The position numbers and the translations under genes were made by a program. The notes beneath the pieces were generated by a model that saw only the letters and a program-made list of their open reading frames with translations, searched no databases and was not told the origin of the DNA. A stretch of DNA of 64,000 nucleotides from Oscillospiraceae bacterium (GTDB lineage Bacteria; Bacillota; Clostridia; Oscillospirales; Oscillospiraceae), in contig SVMG01000005.1 in the NCBI GenBank assembly GCA_015067545.1, forward strand, positions 62,001 to 126,000. The letters run 5' to 3'. The stretch's first letter is position 1. Each line of letters opens with the position of its first letter. Shown piece after piece: positions 53,431-62,207 of the stretch.

Positions 53431-54021
53431 TTACTTGAAATATCTCTCCAGCAGGCCCTTCAGAGCCAGGCCGTGGCGAGCCTCGTCGCGAGCCATTTCA
53501 TGGACGGTGTCGTGGATGGCATCCAGGCCGTTCTGCTTGGCGCACTTGGCCAGGTCGAACTTGCCGGCGGTTGCGCCGAACTCGCAGTCCACGCGCCATG
53601 CCAGGTTGTCCTTGGTGGTGGCCTTCATGTTGGGCTCCAGATCCTCGCCCAGCAGCTCTGCGAACTTGGCAGCGTGCTCAGCCTCTTCGTAGGCAGCCTT
53701 CTCCCAGTACAGGCCGATCTCGGGATAGCCCTCGCGATGTGCGATGCGGGCCATGCACAGATACATACCAACCTCGGAGCACTCGCCGTTGAAATTGGCC
53801 ATCAGCTGCTCGAAGATGAACTTCTTGTCCTCTTCGGAGATGTCGGGGTTGTTCTTGACAGTCTTGGCATAAACGCCGTACTCATGCTCAGCAGCCAGCT
53901 TGCCTTCTTCCATCACCTTGAACTTGGAACCGGCAACCTTACAAACGGGGCAAACAAAGCCCTCGGGCATTACTTCAGCTTCGTGGACATAACCGCAAAC
54001 GGGGCAAACGAATTTTTTCAT
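53431..54021 (-). CDS. rbr: Rubrerythrin with N-terminal rubredoxin domain
   Basis: A 196-residue di-iron peroxidase that protects anaerobes. It has a rubredoxin-like site at the N-terminus (CPVCGY and CPVCK, about 5-33) and a ferritin-like domain with ExxH pairs ([10 protein letters not shown] and [11 protein letters not shown]). This order is that of reverse rubrerythrin. The start is ATG 54021 after GGAGGAAAAGATT. Downstream of perR and rubredoxin, with repeat B copy 12 in between. Confidence 0.94.
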   Translation of the reverse strand: MKKFVCPVCGYVHEAEVMPEGFVCPVCKVAGSKFKVMEEGKLAAEHEYGVYAKTVKNNPDISEEDKKFIFEQLMANFNGECSEVGMYLCMARIAHREGYPEIGLYWEKAAYEEAEHAAKFAELLGEDLEPNMKATTKDNLAWRVDCEFGATAGKFDLAKCAKQNGLDAIHDTVHEMARDEARHGLALKGLLERYFK

Positions 54022-54061
54022 AATCTTTTCCTCCAAATATGTGTGATTTTATATTTTTCTT

Positions 54062-54168
54062 GCCGCTCCCTTTGGGAGAGGTGCCCCGCAAGGGGCGGAG
54101 AGGGCAATTTTGCACGCCCTCTCAGTCACGCCTGGCGGCGTGCCAGCTCTCCCAGGGGGAGAGCCAAG
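54062..54168. repeat. Intergenic repeat family B, copy 12
   Basis: Ends GCTCCCTTTGGGAGAGG and CTCTCCCAGGGGGAGAG. Hairpins are GCCCC/GGGGC and CACGCC/GGCGTG. It lies between the rubredoxin and rubrerythrin genes. Confidence 0.85.
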
Positions 54169-54171
54169 ATG

Positions 54172-54288
54172 TTAAGCTTCTTCTTCAAACTGGTCGGGGC
54201 CGACGCCGCACAGAGGGCACTCGTAATCTTCGGGCAGTTCGTCGCCTTCGTAGACATAGCCGCAGACAGTGCAAACATACTTCTTCAT
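54172..54288 (-). CDS. Short rubredoxin
   Basis: 38 residues: [20 protein letters not shown], then [18 protein letters not shown]. Two CxxC pairs bind one iron. Shorter than the usual 52 residues, as in the compact rubredoxin-like domains. It starts inside the perR stop (ATGA) after AAGGAGGAAGCGGT. It probably passes electrons to rubrerythrin. Confidence 0.92.
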   Translation of the reverse strand: MKKYVCTVCGYVYEGDELPEDYECPLCGVGPDQFEEEA

Positions 54289-54695
54289 ACCGCTTCCTCC
54301 TTGTTAGATTCATTACAGTTCCGGCACATGCCGGTAAGAGTTATTTGACAGCCTGTGATCTGACTGCCCAGGTCATGCTCTGCCGCCGCTCGCAGGCTTG
54401 GCAGATTGGGCATCCCCTCAATGTCCTGCACAGCACCACATTCGGTGCAGATAAAGTGGACATGGGAGTGGGTGTCCCCGTCAAAGCGCTCCACACCCTT
54501 GACTGTGCCCAGGCTGTTGATCAGCCCCTGCTCCTTAAAAAGAGCCAGGTTTCGATACACGGTGCCCAGCGACAGGTCGGGAATTGACGGCTTGAGCTGG
54601 TTGTAGACCCAGTCAGCAGAGGGGTGCGCCTTGGTTTGACGCAGACAGGTCAGGATGGCGTCACGCTTGCGAAAGTGCTTGGACGAATATTCCAT
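54285..54695 (-). CDS. perR: Fur-family peroxide regulator PerR
   Basis: 136 residues. Winged helix ([24 protein letters not shown] and [19 protein letters not shown]), metal site [16 protein letters not shown] and a structural zinc site formed by CTEC and CRNC. The rubredoxin/rubrerythrin neighbours favour PerR over Fur. A palindromic operator lies over its own promoter, so it is probably self-controlled. Confidence 0.92.
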   Translation of the reverse strand: MEYSSKHFRKRDAILTCLRQTKAHPSADWVYNQLKPSIPDLSLGTVYRNLALFKEQGLINSLGTVKGVERFDGDTHSHVHFICTECGAVQDIEGMPNLPSLRAAAEHDLGSQITGCQITLTGMCRNCNESNKEEAV

Positions 54696-54709
54696 GATGA
54701 CCTCCTGTT

Positions 54710-54770
54710 CGTAAATGAGAATGATTCTTGTTTACGAGCACATCATAGCACATTCTTTTCTATTTGTCAA
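54710..54770 (-). promoter_or_regulatory. Promoter and PerR-type operator of perR
   Basis: On the minus strand: TTGACA (54770-54765), a 17-base spacer and TATGAT (54747-54742). Just downstream is a 27-bp palindrome (54710-54736) with arms CGTAAA...TTTACG and AGAAT...ATTCT inside, symmetric at about 22 positions. This fits a Fur/PerR box. Confidence 0.85.
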
Positions 54771-54807
54771 TAGGAATTATTCGCATTTAGAAAAAATTTT
54801 TTTCTAA

Positions 54808-54912
54808 GCCTCCCCTTAGAGGGGAGGTGGATTTGCCGTCAGGCGAAGACGGTGGGGTGTAACACCCCTCAGTCAGCCTGTTCGGCTGACAGCTCCCCTC
54901 TATGGGGAGCCT
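54808..54912. repeat. Intergenic repeat family B, copy 13
   Basis: Nearly the same module set as copy 2: ends GCCTCCCCTTAGAGGGGAGG and CTCCCCTCTATGGGGAG, hairpins TTTGCC/GGCGAA and TCAGCC/GGCTGA. Confidence 0.87.
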
Positions 54913-54916
54913 TGGG

Positions 54917-54954
54917 AGAACGGATTGCCACGTCGCTGCGCTCCTCGCAATGAC
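54917..54954. repeat. Family C element, short copy
   Basis: GAACGGATTGCCACGTCGCT, then GCGCTCCTCGCAATGAC. It abuts repeat B copy 13. Confidence 0.8.
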
Positions 54955-55000
54955 ATGCAAAGTACGGTGGATCATACGCTGGTAATCACATGGATATTTC

Positions 55001-55029
55001 TTGCATTTTCTTTTCAGTTGTGGTATATT
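55001..55029 (+). promoter_or_regulatory. Promoter of typA
   Basis: TTGCAT at 55001-55006, a 17-base spacer and TATATT at 55024-55029. AAAAGGAG precedes the start codon. Confidence 0.65.
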
Positions 55030-55081
55030 TCCTTGTTAGGAAGAAACTATATCATAGATATATTAAAAAGGAGCGCTTTTT

Positions 55082-56911
55082 ATGGCGGCACAGGAAAAAA
55101 TCCGCAATATAGCCATTATCGCCCATGTTGACCATGGTAAGACCACCTTGGTGGACGAGCTTTTGAAGCAGGGCGGTATTTACCGTGAAAATCAGGCCAC
55201 CCAGGACCGGGTCATGGACTCCGGCGACCTGGAACGGGAGCGCGGCATCACCATTTTGGCGAAAAACACTTCCGTGTACTATAAAGATACAAAAATCAAC
55301 ATTGTGGATACCCCCGGCCACGCCGATTTCGGCGGCGAGGTGGAGCGAATCCTCAAGATGGTCAACGGCGTCATTCTCTTGGTGGACGCCGCCGAGGGCC
55401 CCATGCCCCAGACCCGTTTCGTTCTGCAAAAGGCCCTGGAGCTGGGTCACAAGGTCATCGTGGCGGTGAACAAGGTGGACAAGCCCGATGCCCGGGTGCA
55501 CGAAGTGATGGACGAGGTTTTGGAGCTTCTGCTGGAGCTGGAAGCCACCGACGAGCAGTTCAACTCCCCCACCGTCTTCTGCTCCGGCCGCCAGGGTACG
55601 GCAAGCTATTCCCCCGACGAGATGGGCAAGGATCTGACGCCCCTGTTCGAGACCATCGTGGAGTATATCGATCCGCCCCAGGGCGACGAAAATGCACCGC
55701 TGCAGCTGCTGGTGTCCTCCATTGATTATAATGAATATGTGGGCCGCATCGCCGTGGGCCGTATCGAGCAGGGTACCATCAAGGTCAACCAGGAAGTGAC
55801 CATTTGCGACTTCCACGACCCCGAGCTGAAGCAAAAGGGCAAGGTTGTGGCACTTTACACCTTCGACGGTCTGGGCAAAGCCCCGGTCCAGTCCGCTTCC
55901 GCCGGCGAAATTGTGGCTCTGAGCGGTATGGCGGATATCACAATCGGCAGAACCCTGTGCGATCCCATGAATGTACAGCCCCTGCCCTTTGTGAAGATCT
56001 CCGATCCCACCATTGAAATGACCTTTGCCGTTAACGATTCCCCCTTTGCGGGCAAGGAGGGCAAGTTCGTCACCTCCCGGAATCTGCGGGATCGGCTGGA
56101 AAAAGAGCTACTCAAGGATGTTTCTCTGCATGTCACCGAGCAGGGTACGGATGCATTTAATGTGGCTGGCCGGGGCGAAATGCACCTGTCCATCCTCATG
56201 GAGACCATGCGCCGGGAGGGCTTTGAATTCTCCGTTTCCACGCCCCGCGTGCTGACGAAGGAGATCGACGGCAAGACCTGCGAGCCCATCGAGCGGATGG
56301 TTGCGGATGTGCCGGAAGAATGCATGGGCGCAGTCATCGAAAAAATGGGCCGCCGGAAGGGCGACCTGTTGGGTATGACCCCCATGGGCAACCGTTACCG
56401 TCTGGAATTTCTCGTTCCCTCCCGTGGTCTTTTCGGCTACCGGAACGAATTTTTGACCGACACCCGGGGCGAGGGCATCATGTCCTCCGTTCTGGATTCC
56501 TATGCACCTATGAAGGGCGAAATTGAGCGCCGCCAGGTGGGCAGTCTGGTGTCCTTTGAGACCGGCGAAGCCGTCACCTACGGCCTGGCCGCCGCCCAGG
56601 AGCGTGGCGCGCTGTTCATCGGCCCCGGCACGCCGGTGTATGCCGGCATGGTGGTTGGCATCTGCAGCCGCAATGAGGATATGAATGTCAATGTCTGCAA
56701 GCGCAAGCAGCTGACCAATATGCGCGCCTCCGGCTCTGATGAAGCCCTGCGCCTGACCACGCCCCGGATCTTCTCGCTGGAGCAGTGCCTGGAATTTTTG
56801 GCGGATGACGAGCTGCTGGAATGCACGCCCAAGAGCCTGCGTATCCGTAAGCGCATCCTGGATCATTCCGAGCGTATGCGCCAGCTGATGAAAAAAAGAC
56901 AGCAGGGATAA
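55082..56911 (+). CDS. typA: Ribosome-associated GTPase TypA/BipA
   Basis: 609 residues, an EF-G-like translational GTPase used in ribosome assembly and cold or stress growth. G1 [16 protein letters not shown]3 [13 protein letters not shown]4 NKVDKPDA, then beta-barrel, EF-G III/V-like domains and the BipA C-terminal domain ([19 protein letters not shown]). ATG 55082 after AAAAAGGAGCGCTTTTT. Confidence 0.97.
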   Translation: MAAQEKIRNIAIIAHVDHGKTTLVDELLKQGGIYRENQATQDRVMDSGDLERERGITILAKNTSVYYKDTKINIVDTPGHADFGGEVERILKMVNGVILLVDAAEGPMPQTRFVLQKALELGHKVIVAVNKVDKPDARVHEVMDEVLELLLELEATDEQFNSPTVFCSGRQGTASYSPDEMGKDLTPLFETIVEYIDPPQGDENAPLQLLVSSIDYNEYVGRIAVGRIEQGTIKVNQEVTICDFHDPELKQKGKVVALYTFDGLGKAPVQSASAGEIVALSGMADITIGRTLCDPMNVQPLPFVKISDPTIEMTFAVNDSPFAGKEGKFVTSRNLRDRLEKELLKDVSLHVTEQGTDAFNVAGRGEMHLSILMETMRREGFEFSVSTPRVLTKEIDGKTCEPIERMVADVPEECMGAVIEKMGRRKGDLLGMTPMGNRYRLEFLVPSRGLFGYRNEFLTDTRGEGIMSSVLDSYAPMKGEIERRQVGSLVSFETGEAVTYGLAAAQERGALFIGPGTPVYAGMVVGICSRNEDMNVNVCKRKQLTNMRASGSDEALRLTTPRIFSLEQCLEFLADDELLECTPKSLRIRKRILDHSERMRQLMKKRQQG

Positions 56912-56913
56912 AA

Positions 56914-57082
56914 CCTTCCCCCGAGGGGAAGGTGTCACCGCCACAAGGCGGTGACGGAAGAGGAATACGGGCAGAAATCTTGGATGATTGCCTCTGTATA
57001 GGCCTATTTCTATATCGGTTCTGCCGCCATTCCTCTCCCGTCTTTTTGCTTCGCAAAAATCCACCCTCCCCCCGGGGGAGGG
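56914..57082. repeat. Intergenic repeat family A, copy 6
   Basis: Ends as in copy 2. Variable arms are GTCACCGCC/GGCGGTGAC and TTTTTGC/GCAAAAA. Confidence 0.87.
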
Positions 57083-57121
57083 TTAAAAATCGGCTGATGC
57101 AACCGCATCAGCCGATTTTCG

Positions 57122-57580
57122 TTATTTTTCAATGGGTTCTTCCCGGAGGAAGCCGTCCTTGTCGTATTTTTTCATGACGATCAGATTGATGGCGATGCAG
57201 GCGCCGCCAATGAGCACCAGCTCGATGAGCAGACAAATTCCGGCAGCCCAGGCCATGTCCATGGGCTCCATGCCCCGGAAAAAGGCGCATACGATGGCCA
57301 TGACGATGGTAAGCACTGCGCCCAGGGCGGACCACACCATGCCGGCGATGCGCTGGGTATATTGCCAGGCAGCCTTGCTGGCCATGCCCCACCAAAACCG
57401 GTAGCCCACGCCGTAATTGGCCTCCTTCGGTGGTGAGAGCAGATACACCAGACCGAAGCCCAGCAGTAGGATGGGCCCTGCCATCACCGCCACCCGGAAG
57501 GCCAGCTCAATCAGGCCCATAACGGTGCCAAGATCCGGCAGAAGCGCGCCAAGATTCAGTTCACTTGCTGCACTTTCCAT
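57122..57580 (-). CDS. SdpI-family membrane protein
   Basis: 152 residues with four membrane helices. GYRFWWGMASKAAWQYTQRIAG matches the SdpI C-terminal motif. SdpI members can give immunity to toxins, but most are uncharacterised and no toxin gene is near. The start is ATG 57580, just past the nrdR stop. The GGAG of its ribosome site lies in the last codons of nrdR. Confidence 0.78.
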   Translation of the reverse strand: MESAASELNLGALLPDLGTVMGLIELAFRVAVMAGPILLLGFGLVYLLSPPKEANYGVGYRFWWGMASKAAWQYTQRIAGMVWSALGAVLTIVMAIVCAFFRGMEPMDMAWAAGICLLIELVLIGGACIAINLIVMKKYDKDGFLREEPIEK

Positions 57581-57583
57581 AGG

Positions 57584-58039
57584 TTACTTTTTCTCCAAAA
57601 TCTGATTGATTTCCTGAATGAAGCCGTTTACATCCTGGAAGCGGCGGTAAACGGAGGCAAAACGGATGTACGCCACCTCGTCCAGGGGCTTTAAGCGTGC
57701 CATGACCATCTCGCCTAGCCGGTCGGTGCTGACCTCCCGTTCCAGAGAGTTTTGGATGGACTGCTCGATCTCCGTGGTGATCTTGTCCAGGTCGGCAAGA
57801 TCCACCTTCCGTTTGTCGCAGGCGCGCACCATGGAGTTGAGGATCTTGTTCCGGTCAAAGCTCTGCCGGGTGCCGTCCCGCTTGACTACGATAATGGGCA
57901 GACTCTCCACCGTTTCGTAGGTGGTGAAACGGCGCTGGCAGGCAATACATTCCCGGCGGCGGCGAATGCTGTCGCCTTCTTCGGAGCGGCGGGAATCCAC
58001 TACCTTGCTTTCAAAATCTCCGCAAAAGGGGCATCTCAT
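57584..58039 (-). CDS. nrdR: Ribonucleotide reductase repressor NrdR
   Basis: 151 residues. A zinc ribbon (MRCPFCGDFESKVVDSR, later CIACQRRFTTYE) followed by an ATP-cone (VVKRDGTRQSFDRNKIL). Senses ATP/dATP and represses nrd genes. ATG 58039 after GGAAGGGAG. No nrd gene is in the window. Confidence 0.96.
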   Translation of the reverse strand: MRCPFCGDFESKVVDSRRSEEGDSIRRRRECIACQRRFTTYETVESLPIIVVKRDGTRQSFDRNKILNSMVRACDKRKVDLADLDKITTEIEQSIQNSLEREVSTDRLGEMVMARLKPLDEVAYIRFASVYRRFQDVNGFIQEINQILEKK

Positions 58040-58072
58040 AATTTCAGGCTCCCTTCCTTTCATTATGGACTG

Positions 58073-58101
58073 ATTATAGCAAATTTACAACGCCCTGTCC
58101 A
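58073..58101 (-). promoter_or_regulatory. Promoter of nrdR
   Basis: Minus strand: TGGACA (58101-58096), a 17-base spacer and TATAAT (58078-58073). Confidence 0.7.
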
Positions 58102-58111
58102 GTATTTTTTC

Positions 58112-58140
58112 TTGACAGGCGTCTCATTGTAGGGCAAAAT
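58112..58140 (+). promoter_or_regulatory. Promoter of the membrane-protein gene at 58172
   Basis: TTGACA (58112-58117), a 17-base spacer and CAAAAT (58135-58140). Divergent from the nrdR promoter with 10 bases between the -35 boxes. Confidence 0.55.
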
Positions 58141-58171
58141 AGGGTTAGTGCCACGCAAAAGGAGCATTTCT

Positions 58172-58579
58172 ATGGATAAGATGAAAAAATTATGGATCAT
58201 TTGGGCGGCGGCGTATGTGATCTGCACCGTTTGCGCCTTTTTTCCGGTTGCACCGGGTGCGCTGACGGGGCTGTTTTTGCTGCTGAGCCTGGGTTTTTTT
58301 GTGCCTCCGGGCTTTTTGGTCTACGAAGCGGTGCAAAACAGACGCCCCAAAACCCTACGGATCATCCGCAATTTGAGCCTGCTGTCCCTTGGCCTGACGC
58401 TTTTGGCAATCCTGCTGAATTTTGTGGCCTTTGAAGCCTCCAGGGCCTGGGGGCTGGTGCTGTACTGGTTGCTGATTTTGGTGTCCACGCCCATGATCTG
58501 CTCCCAGGTTTGGGTAGTGGGGCTTTTCGGCTGGGCGGTGCTTTTGTTCACCTGCCTGACCTATCTGAAGAAAAAATAA
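58172..58579 (+). CDS. Four-helix membrane protein of unknown function
   Basis: 135 residues with four predicted membrane helices (WIIWAAAYVICTVCAFFPV, GLFLLLSLGFFVPPGFLVYE, LSLLSLGLTLLAILLNFVAF, WVVGLFGWAVLLFTCLTYL) and a short positively charged C-terminus. ATG 58172 after AAAAGGAGCATTTCT. No family is recognised. Alone between its promoter and a terminator. Confidence 0.7.
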   Translation: MDKMKKLWIIWAAAYVICTVCAFFPVAPGALTGLFLLLSLGFFVPPGFLVYEAVQNRRPKTLRIIRNLSLLSLGLTLLAILLNFVAFEASRAWGLVLYWLLILVSTPMICSQVWVVGLFGWAVLLFTCLTYLKKK

Positions 58580-58607
58580 AAACACGCCTTATACAGGCGT
58601 GTTTTTT
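58578..58607. terminator. Bidirectional terminator
   Basis: AAAAACACGCC pairs with GGCGTGTTTTTT around TTATACA. Confidence 0.9.
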
Positions 58608-58671
58608 CGGACGACCAATGGTCGCCCCTACAATTTTGAATTTCTGCGTAGGGGCGTGCATTGCACGTCCG
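58608..58671. repeat. Family D inverted pair
   Basis: A reverse copy (58608-58631, arms GACCATTGGTC) and a forward copy (58648-58671, arms GTGCATTGCAC), 16 bases apart. The same two arms, order and spacing as at 41011-41074. Confidence 0.9.
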
Positions 58672-58681
58672 CTTTTTTGCT

Positions 58682-58828
58682 TTAATCCAGCATTTCCATG
58701 ACCTTGCCGCAGCAGCGGGGGATCACCTGACCCTCCTCCACATGGAGGATTTTGTGGCAGATGGGGCAATAAACATCCCCTTCTTTTTCCGCCTTGACAA
58801 CGGGAATGAGTCCGTCTTTCAGTTCCAT
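58682..58828 (-). CDS. Desulfoferrodoxin-N/rubredoxin-like mini protein
   Basis: 48 residues: MELKDGLIPVVKAEKEGDVY, CPICHKI, then PRCCGKVMEMLD. CxxC plus the vicinal CCG is the desulforedoxin-like iron site. It may be a small electron carrier in oxidative defence, or simply a zinc ribbon. ATG 58828 after AAAGGAGTGATACT. Confidence 0.75.
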   Translation of the reverse strand: MELKDGLIPVVKAEKEGDVYCPICHKILHVEEGQVIPRCCGKVMEMLD

Positions 58829-58848
58829 AGTATCACTCCTTTGTGGAG

Positions 58849-58877
58849 ATTGTAGCATAAAGTAACAATAAATGCAA
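58849..58877 (-). promoter_or_regulatory. Promoter of the desulforedoxin-like gene
   Basis: Minus strand: TTGCAT (58877-58872), a 17-base spacer and TACAAT (58854-58849). Confidence 0.7.
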
Positions 58878-58882
58878 CAACG

Positions 58883-59040
58883 CCTTCCCCCGAGGGGAAG
58901 GTGCCCCCGAAGGGGGCGGAAGAGGAATACGGGCAGTAATGTAAGATTTACGTCGCAGTATAGGCATATTCTGTGCTCTGTTCTGCCGCCGTTCCTCACC
59001 CGGCTTCACTTCGTTCAGCCACCCTCCCCCCGGGGGAGGG
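58883..59040. repeat. Intergenic repeat family A, copy 7
   Basis: Ends as in copy 2. Variable arms are GCCCCC/GGGGGC and GGCT..AGCC type with TTCACTTCGTTCA. Confidence 0.87.
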
Positions 59041-59047
59041 TTTATTC

Positions 59048-59827
59048 CTATGTAAATAATTCCTCCACGGATGCAAAAGTATACCCCATCTGTTTCCATT
59101 TGGTCAAAAGTTCGTCCAGAATCTTAGCGTTGGTCTGGCTTGTGGAATGCAAAAGCACCACCGCGCCGTTGTGGGTGCGGGGCAAAAGTTTGCCGAAAGC
59201 GTATTCTGCCGTGGGTTGAGAATCGTTGTTCCAGTCCACATAGGCAAGACTCCAAAAAACCGTCTTGTACCCCATTTTTTGCGCCATTTCCAGGTTTTTT
59301 TGGCTGTATACCCCCTGGGGCGGACGGTAGAATTTGGGCATTTCCTTGCCGGTGATCTCCTTGTAGAGAGCTTCCACCCCCTCCAATTCTGCCCGGAATG
59401 CCTCCTCGGTGCTGATTTTGCTCATGTCCGGGTGGTGCATGGTGTGGTTGCCTACAATATGTCCCTCGTCCGCCATCCGCCTGACCAGATCCGGGTGGGT
59501 CTGCATGTAATTGCCCACCAAAAAGAACGCCGCCGGCACCTTGTGCTTCTGCAAAATGTCCAGAATTTTGGCGGTGCAGCCGTTTTCGTAGCCTGCGTCG
59601 AAGGTAAGATAGATCACCTTTTGGGTGGTATCCCCCAAATAGGCCGCATCCACCCGTGCCAGCTCCCGGGGCGATGCCGGAGCGACAGGGGCATAGCCCT
59701 CCTGCCGAAAGCTCAGACCCCAGGAGCCGGTGGCGGTGGCAGCAATATTTTTCACCAACAGATGCCCGGCAAAAGCCAGCGCAGTGCAGATGGCAATGGC
59801 GATGAACAGCAAGTCCCGTTTGCGCAT
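59048..59827 (-). CDS. PdaA-like polysaccharide deacetylase
   Basis: 259 residues. N-terminal membrane anchor (LLFIAIAICTALAFAGHLLV) and a NodB domain with LTFDAGYENG, NHTMHHPDMS, FYRPPQGVYS and a late LLHS. The FDAGYENG form is that of PdaA, the muramic-acid deacetylase of spore cortex. A vegetative wall role is the alternative. ATG 59827 after AGGAGGGGATCTT. Confidence 0.88.
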   Translation of the reverse strand: MRKRDLLFIAIAICTALAFAGHLLVKNIAATATGSWGLSFRQEGYAPVAPASPRELARVDAAYLGDTTQKVIYLTFDAGYENGCTAKILDILQKHKVPAAFFLVGNYMQTHPDLVRRMADEGHIVGNHTMHHPDMSKISTEEAFRAELEGVEALYKEITGKEMPKFYRPPQGVYSQKNLEMAQKMGYKTVFWSLAYVDWNNDSQPTAEYAFGKLLPRTHNGAVVLLHSTSQTNAKILDELLTKWKQMGYTFASVEELFT

Positions 59828-59891
59828 AAGATCCCCTCCTGTGGGGAGTGTATGCATGGAAATATCGGGGTATAACCGCCGTAGGCGGCTT

Positions 59892-60014
59892 GCCTCCCTC
59901 TGAGGAGGGAGGTGGATTCGCCGTTAGGCGAAGACGGAGGGAGAGAAAATAACGATCTCTCCCCCAGTCAAAAATCAAAGATTTTTGCCAGCCCCCTCCT
60001 CAGAGGGGGCCAAG
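59892..60014. repeat. Intergenic repeat family B, copy 14
   Basis: The same outer and second modules as copy 1, with a different first hairpin (ATTCGCC/GGCGAA instead of CTGCGCG/CGCAG). Confidence 0.88.
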
Positions 60015-60017
60015 GCT

Positions 60018-60050
60018 ACAACAAACCCCCGGGGGTTCCCGGGGGTTGTA
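60018..60050 (-). terminator. Terminator of pta
   Basis: ACAACcccc-type 12-bp stem (AACCCCCGGG with CCCGGGGGTT) just past the pta stop, with TTGTTGTAG beyond on the minus strand. Confidence 0.6.
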
Positions 60051-60059
60051 TGTTCTTAA

Positions 60060-61058
60060 TTACACCATTGCGGCGGTGATGATGGCCATCTTGTAGACCT
60101 CGTCAGCGTTACAGCCGCGGCTCAGGTCGTTGATGGGGGCAGCCAGACCCTGCAGAATGGGGCCGTAGGCCTCAAAGCCGCCCAAACGCTGGGCGATCTT
60201 GTAGCCGATGTTGCCTGCCTCAATGCAGGGGAAGATGAAGGTGTTGGCGTAGCCTGCCACGGGAGAGCCGGGGAACTTCAGCTGACCGACCTCGGGAGCA
60301 ACGGCGGCGTCAAACTGCATCTCGCCGTCAATGGCCAGCTCGGGAGCCATAGCCTTGGCCTCGATGGTGGCATCGTGGCTCAGTTTGACGGTTGCGCCCT
60401 TGCCGGAGCCGTTGGTGGAGAAGCTCAGCATAGCCACCTTGGGGTCAATACCAAAGACCTTGGCGGTGTTGGCAGTTTCCACAGCAACCTCAGCCAGCTT
60501 GCGGGCGGCGGAAACGGTCACATTGCCTTCCTTGTCCACGCTGTCCTCATAGCTCAGGTTGATGGCGCAGTCGCCCATGGCCAGCTTCTCTTCGCCGCGA
60601 ACCATGATGAAGCAGGAAGAGACCAGATTTGCACCCTTCTTGGTCTTGACCAGCTGCAGAGCAGGACGGACGGTATCAGCGGTGGAGTAGGTAGCGCCGC
60701 CCAGCAGGGAGTCAGCATAGCCCATCTTCACCAGCATGGTGCCGAAGTAGTTGCCCTTGAGCAGGCAGGCGCGGCATTCCTCAGCGGACATCTTGCCCTT
60801 GCGCAGCTCCACCATTTTCTCCACCATGGCATCCAGGCCCTCGTAAGTAGCAGGATCCAGGATCTCAACACCCTCGATGTTGAAGCCGCCCTTGGCAGCG
60901 TTCTCCTTGACAGTGTCCACATTGCCGATGAGGATGGGAGTCAGAAAACCGCCCTCTACCAGACGGGAAGTGGCTTCCAGAATACGGGCATCGTGACCCT
61001 CGGTGAAGACGATCTTCCGGGGGTTGGCCTTCAAGGTTTCGATCATTGCATTAAACAT
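60060..61058 (-). CDS. pta: Phosphate acetyltransferase
   Basis: 332 residues, short form. Converts acetyl-CoA + Pi to acetyl phosphate for ATP production with acetate kinase. VFTEGHDARILEA, GATYSTADTVRPALQ, and LSFSTNGSGKGATV are typical of PTA_PTB. ackA is not next to it. A clear promoter and terminator make it a single-gene unit. Confidence 0.95.
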   Translation of the reverse strand: MFNAMIETLKANPRKIVFTEGHDARILEATSRLVEGGFLTPILIGNVDTVKENAAKGGFNIEGVEILDPATYEGLDAMVEKMVELRKGKMSAEECRACLLKGNYFGTMLVKMGYADSLLGGATYSTADTVRPALQLVKTKKGANLVSSCFIMVRGEEKLAMGDCAINLSYEDSVDKEGNVTVSAARKLAEVAVETANTAKVFGIDPKVAMLSFSTNGSGKGATVKLSHDATIEAKAMAPELAIDGEMQFDAAVAPEVGQLKFPGSPVAGYANTFIFPCIEAGNIGYKIAQRLGGFEAYGPILQGLAAPINDLSRGCNADEVYKMAIITAAMV

Positions 61059-61107
61059 GATAATTTTCCTCCAGATTTCGGGCAGCAGCCCGTATTTTTA
61101 CGGCTAC

Positions 61108-61136
61108 ATTATACATCAAGATTCTCCCGGGCGCAA
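61108..61136 (-). promoter_or_regulatory. Promoter of pta
   Basis: Minus strand: TTGCGC (61136-61131), a 17-base spacer and TATAAT (61113-61108). Confidence 0.7.
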
Positions 61137-61315
61137 CCATTTTATAGGAGATTTTTTCTGATTTGCACCATCTGAGCCGATCTGTGACCCTGCTGAAAAA
61201 CAGCAAAAGGTTGCAATTTTTTGCAGGGCGGCTGTTTTACATATGCTGTGTTTTTGCTGCAGGCCATTAATTTTTTGAAAAGCCTCTCAAAAAATAACAT
61301 TTTCGAAAATATCGG

Positions 61316-61345
61316 TTGAAAAATCATACCATATTATGGTATGAT
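61316..61345 (+). promoter_or_regulatory. Promoter with a 23-bp perfect palindromic operator
   Basis: TTGAAA (61316-61321), an 18-base spacer and TATGAT (61340-61345). The palindrome ATCATACCAT-ATT-ATGGTATGAT (23 bp, 61323-61345) fills the spacer and the -10, as in a repressor-controlled catabolic operon. Between 61137 and 61315 I see only short A/T-rich inverted repeats. Confidence 0.85.
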
Positions 61346-61430
61346 TGATACATAAGATGCGAGACTACGGTCGCACTGTTCGCGCGTCCCAAATTACGAA
61401 AAAATGATTTGAAAAGAAGGAGTCATCACT

Positions 61431-62195
61431 ATGGAAATCATCACACAAAAAGTCGAAAACCTGCCCGTGTACATCTTCAATACCCGCGCTGAGATGGGTG
61501 TAAAAGCTGCTGAGGATGCCGCTAAAATCATCAACGAGACCATCGCCAAAAACGGCGTTGCCAACGTGGTGTTCGCTGCTGCCCCCTCCCAGAATGATCT
61601 GCTGGAGAATCTGCTGAAGCAGGACATTGACTGGACCAAGGTCCGTGGCTTCCATCAGGATGAGTACATCGGCATCGACGCAAGCGAGCCTGCCGGCTTC
61701 GGCACCTGGCTGCGCCGGGCCATCTTCGATAAGGTTCCCTTCATGGAGCTGCACTACCTGCTGTGCAGCGCTGACGAGGCCGAGGCCAAGTGCGCAGAGT
61801 ATACCGAGCTGCTGAAGAAGTACCCCATCGACCTGATCTTCCTGGGCATTGGCGAAAACGGCCACCTGGCCTTCAATGATCCTGCCGTTGCAGATTTCAA
61901 CGACCCCAAGATGGTCAAGATCGTGGAGCTGGACGACGTTTGCCGTCAGCAGCAGGTCAACGACGGCTGCTTCCCCACCCTGAACGATGTTCCCAAGCAG
62001 GCCATGAGCCTGACCATGTCCTTCATCATGAGCGTGCCCAACGCCATCTGCGTGGTGCCCACTGACCGGAAGGCAAACGCTGTTTACGGCGCGACCCGCG
62101 GCGAAGTCACCACCGCCTGCCCCGCTTCCATCCTGCGTCAGCACAAATCTGCCGGCCTGTACCTGGATAAGGCCGCCGCTTCCAAGATTCTGTAA
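61431..62195 (+). CDS. NagB-like sugar-phosphate isomerase/deaminase
   Basis: 254 residues of the glucosamine-6-phosphate deaminase/isomerase fold. AAAPSQNDLLENLL, FHQDEYIGID (catalytic Asp region) and LGIGENGHLAFNDP are present. Compared with Escherichia NagB (NDGHIAFNEP), the loop has Asn for Asp141 and Asp for Glu148, so it may act on another substrate. ATG 61431 after AAGGAGTCATCACT. First gene of an operon controlled by a palindromic operator, and 12 bases ahead of a small membrane gene. Confidence 0.85.
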   Translation: MEIITQKVENLPVYIFNTRAEMGVKAAEDAAKIINETIAKNGVANVVFAAAPSQNDLLENLLKQDIDWTKVRGFHQDEYIGIDASEPAGFGTWLRRAIFDKVPFMELHYLLCSADEAEAKCAEYTELLKKYPIDLIFLGIGENGHLAFNDPAVADFNDPKMVKIVELDDVCRQQQVNDGCFPTLNDVPKQAMSLTMSFIMSVPNAICVVPTDRKANAVYGATRGEVTTACPASILRQHKSAGLYLDKAAASKIL

Positions 62196-62207
62196 GGAGA
62201 GAGCAAA

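Noticed and set aside
61137..61315. Short inverted repeats between pta and the NagB-like gene as a riboswitch
   Set aside because: The stems are short and A/T-rich and fit no known aptamer. They lie upstream of the operon promoter, so they would not be in its mRNA.
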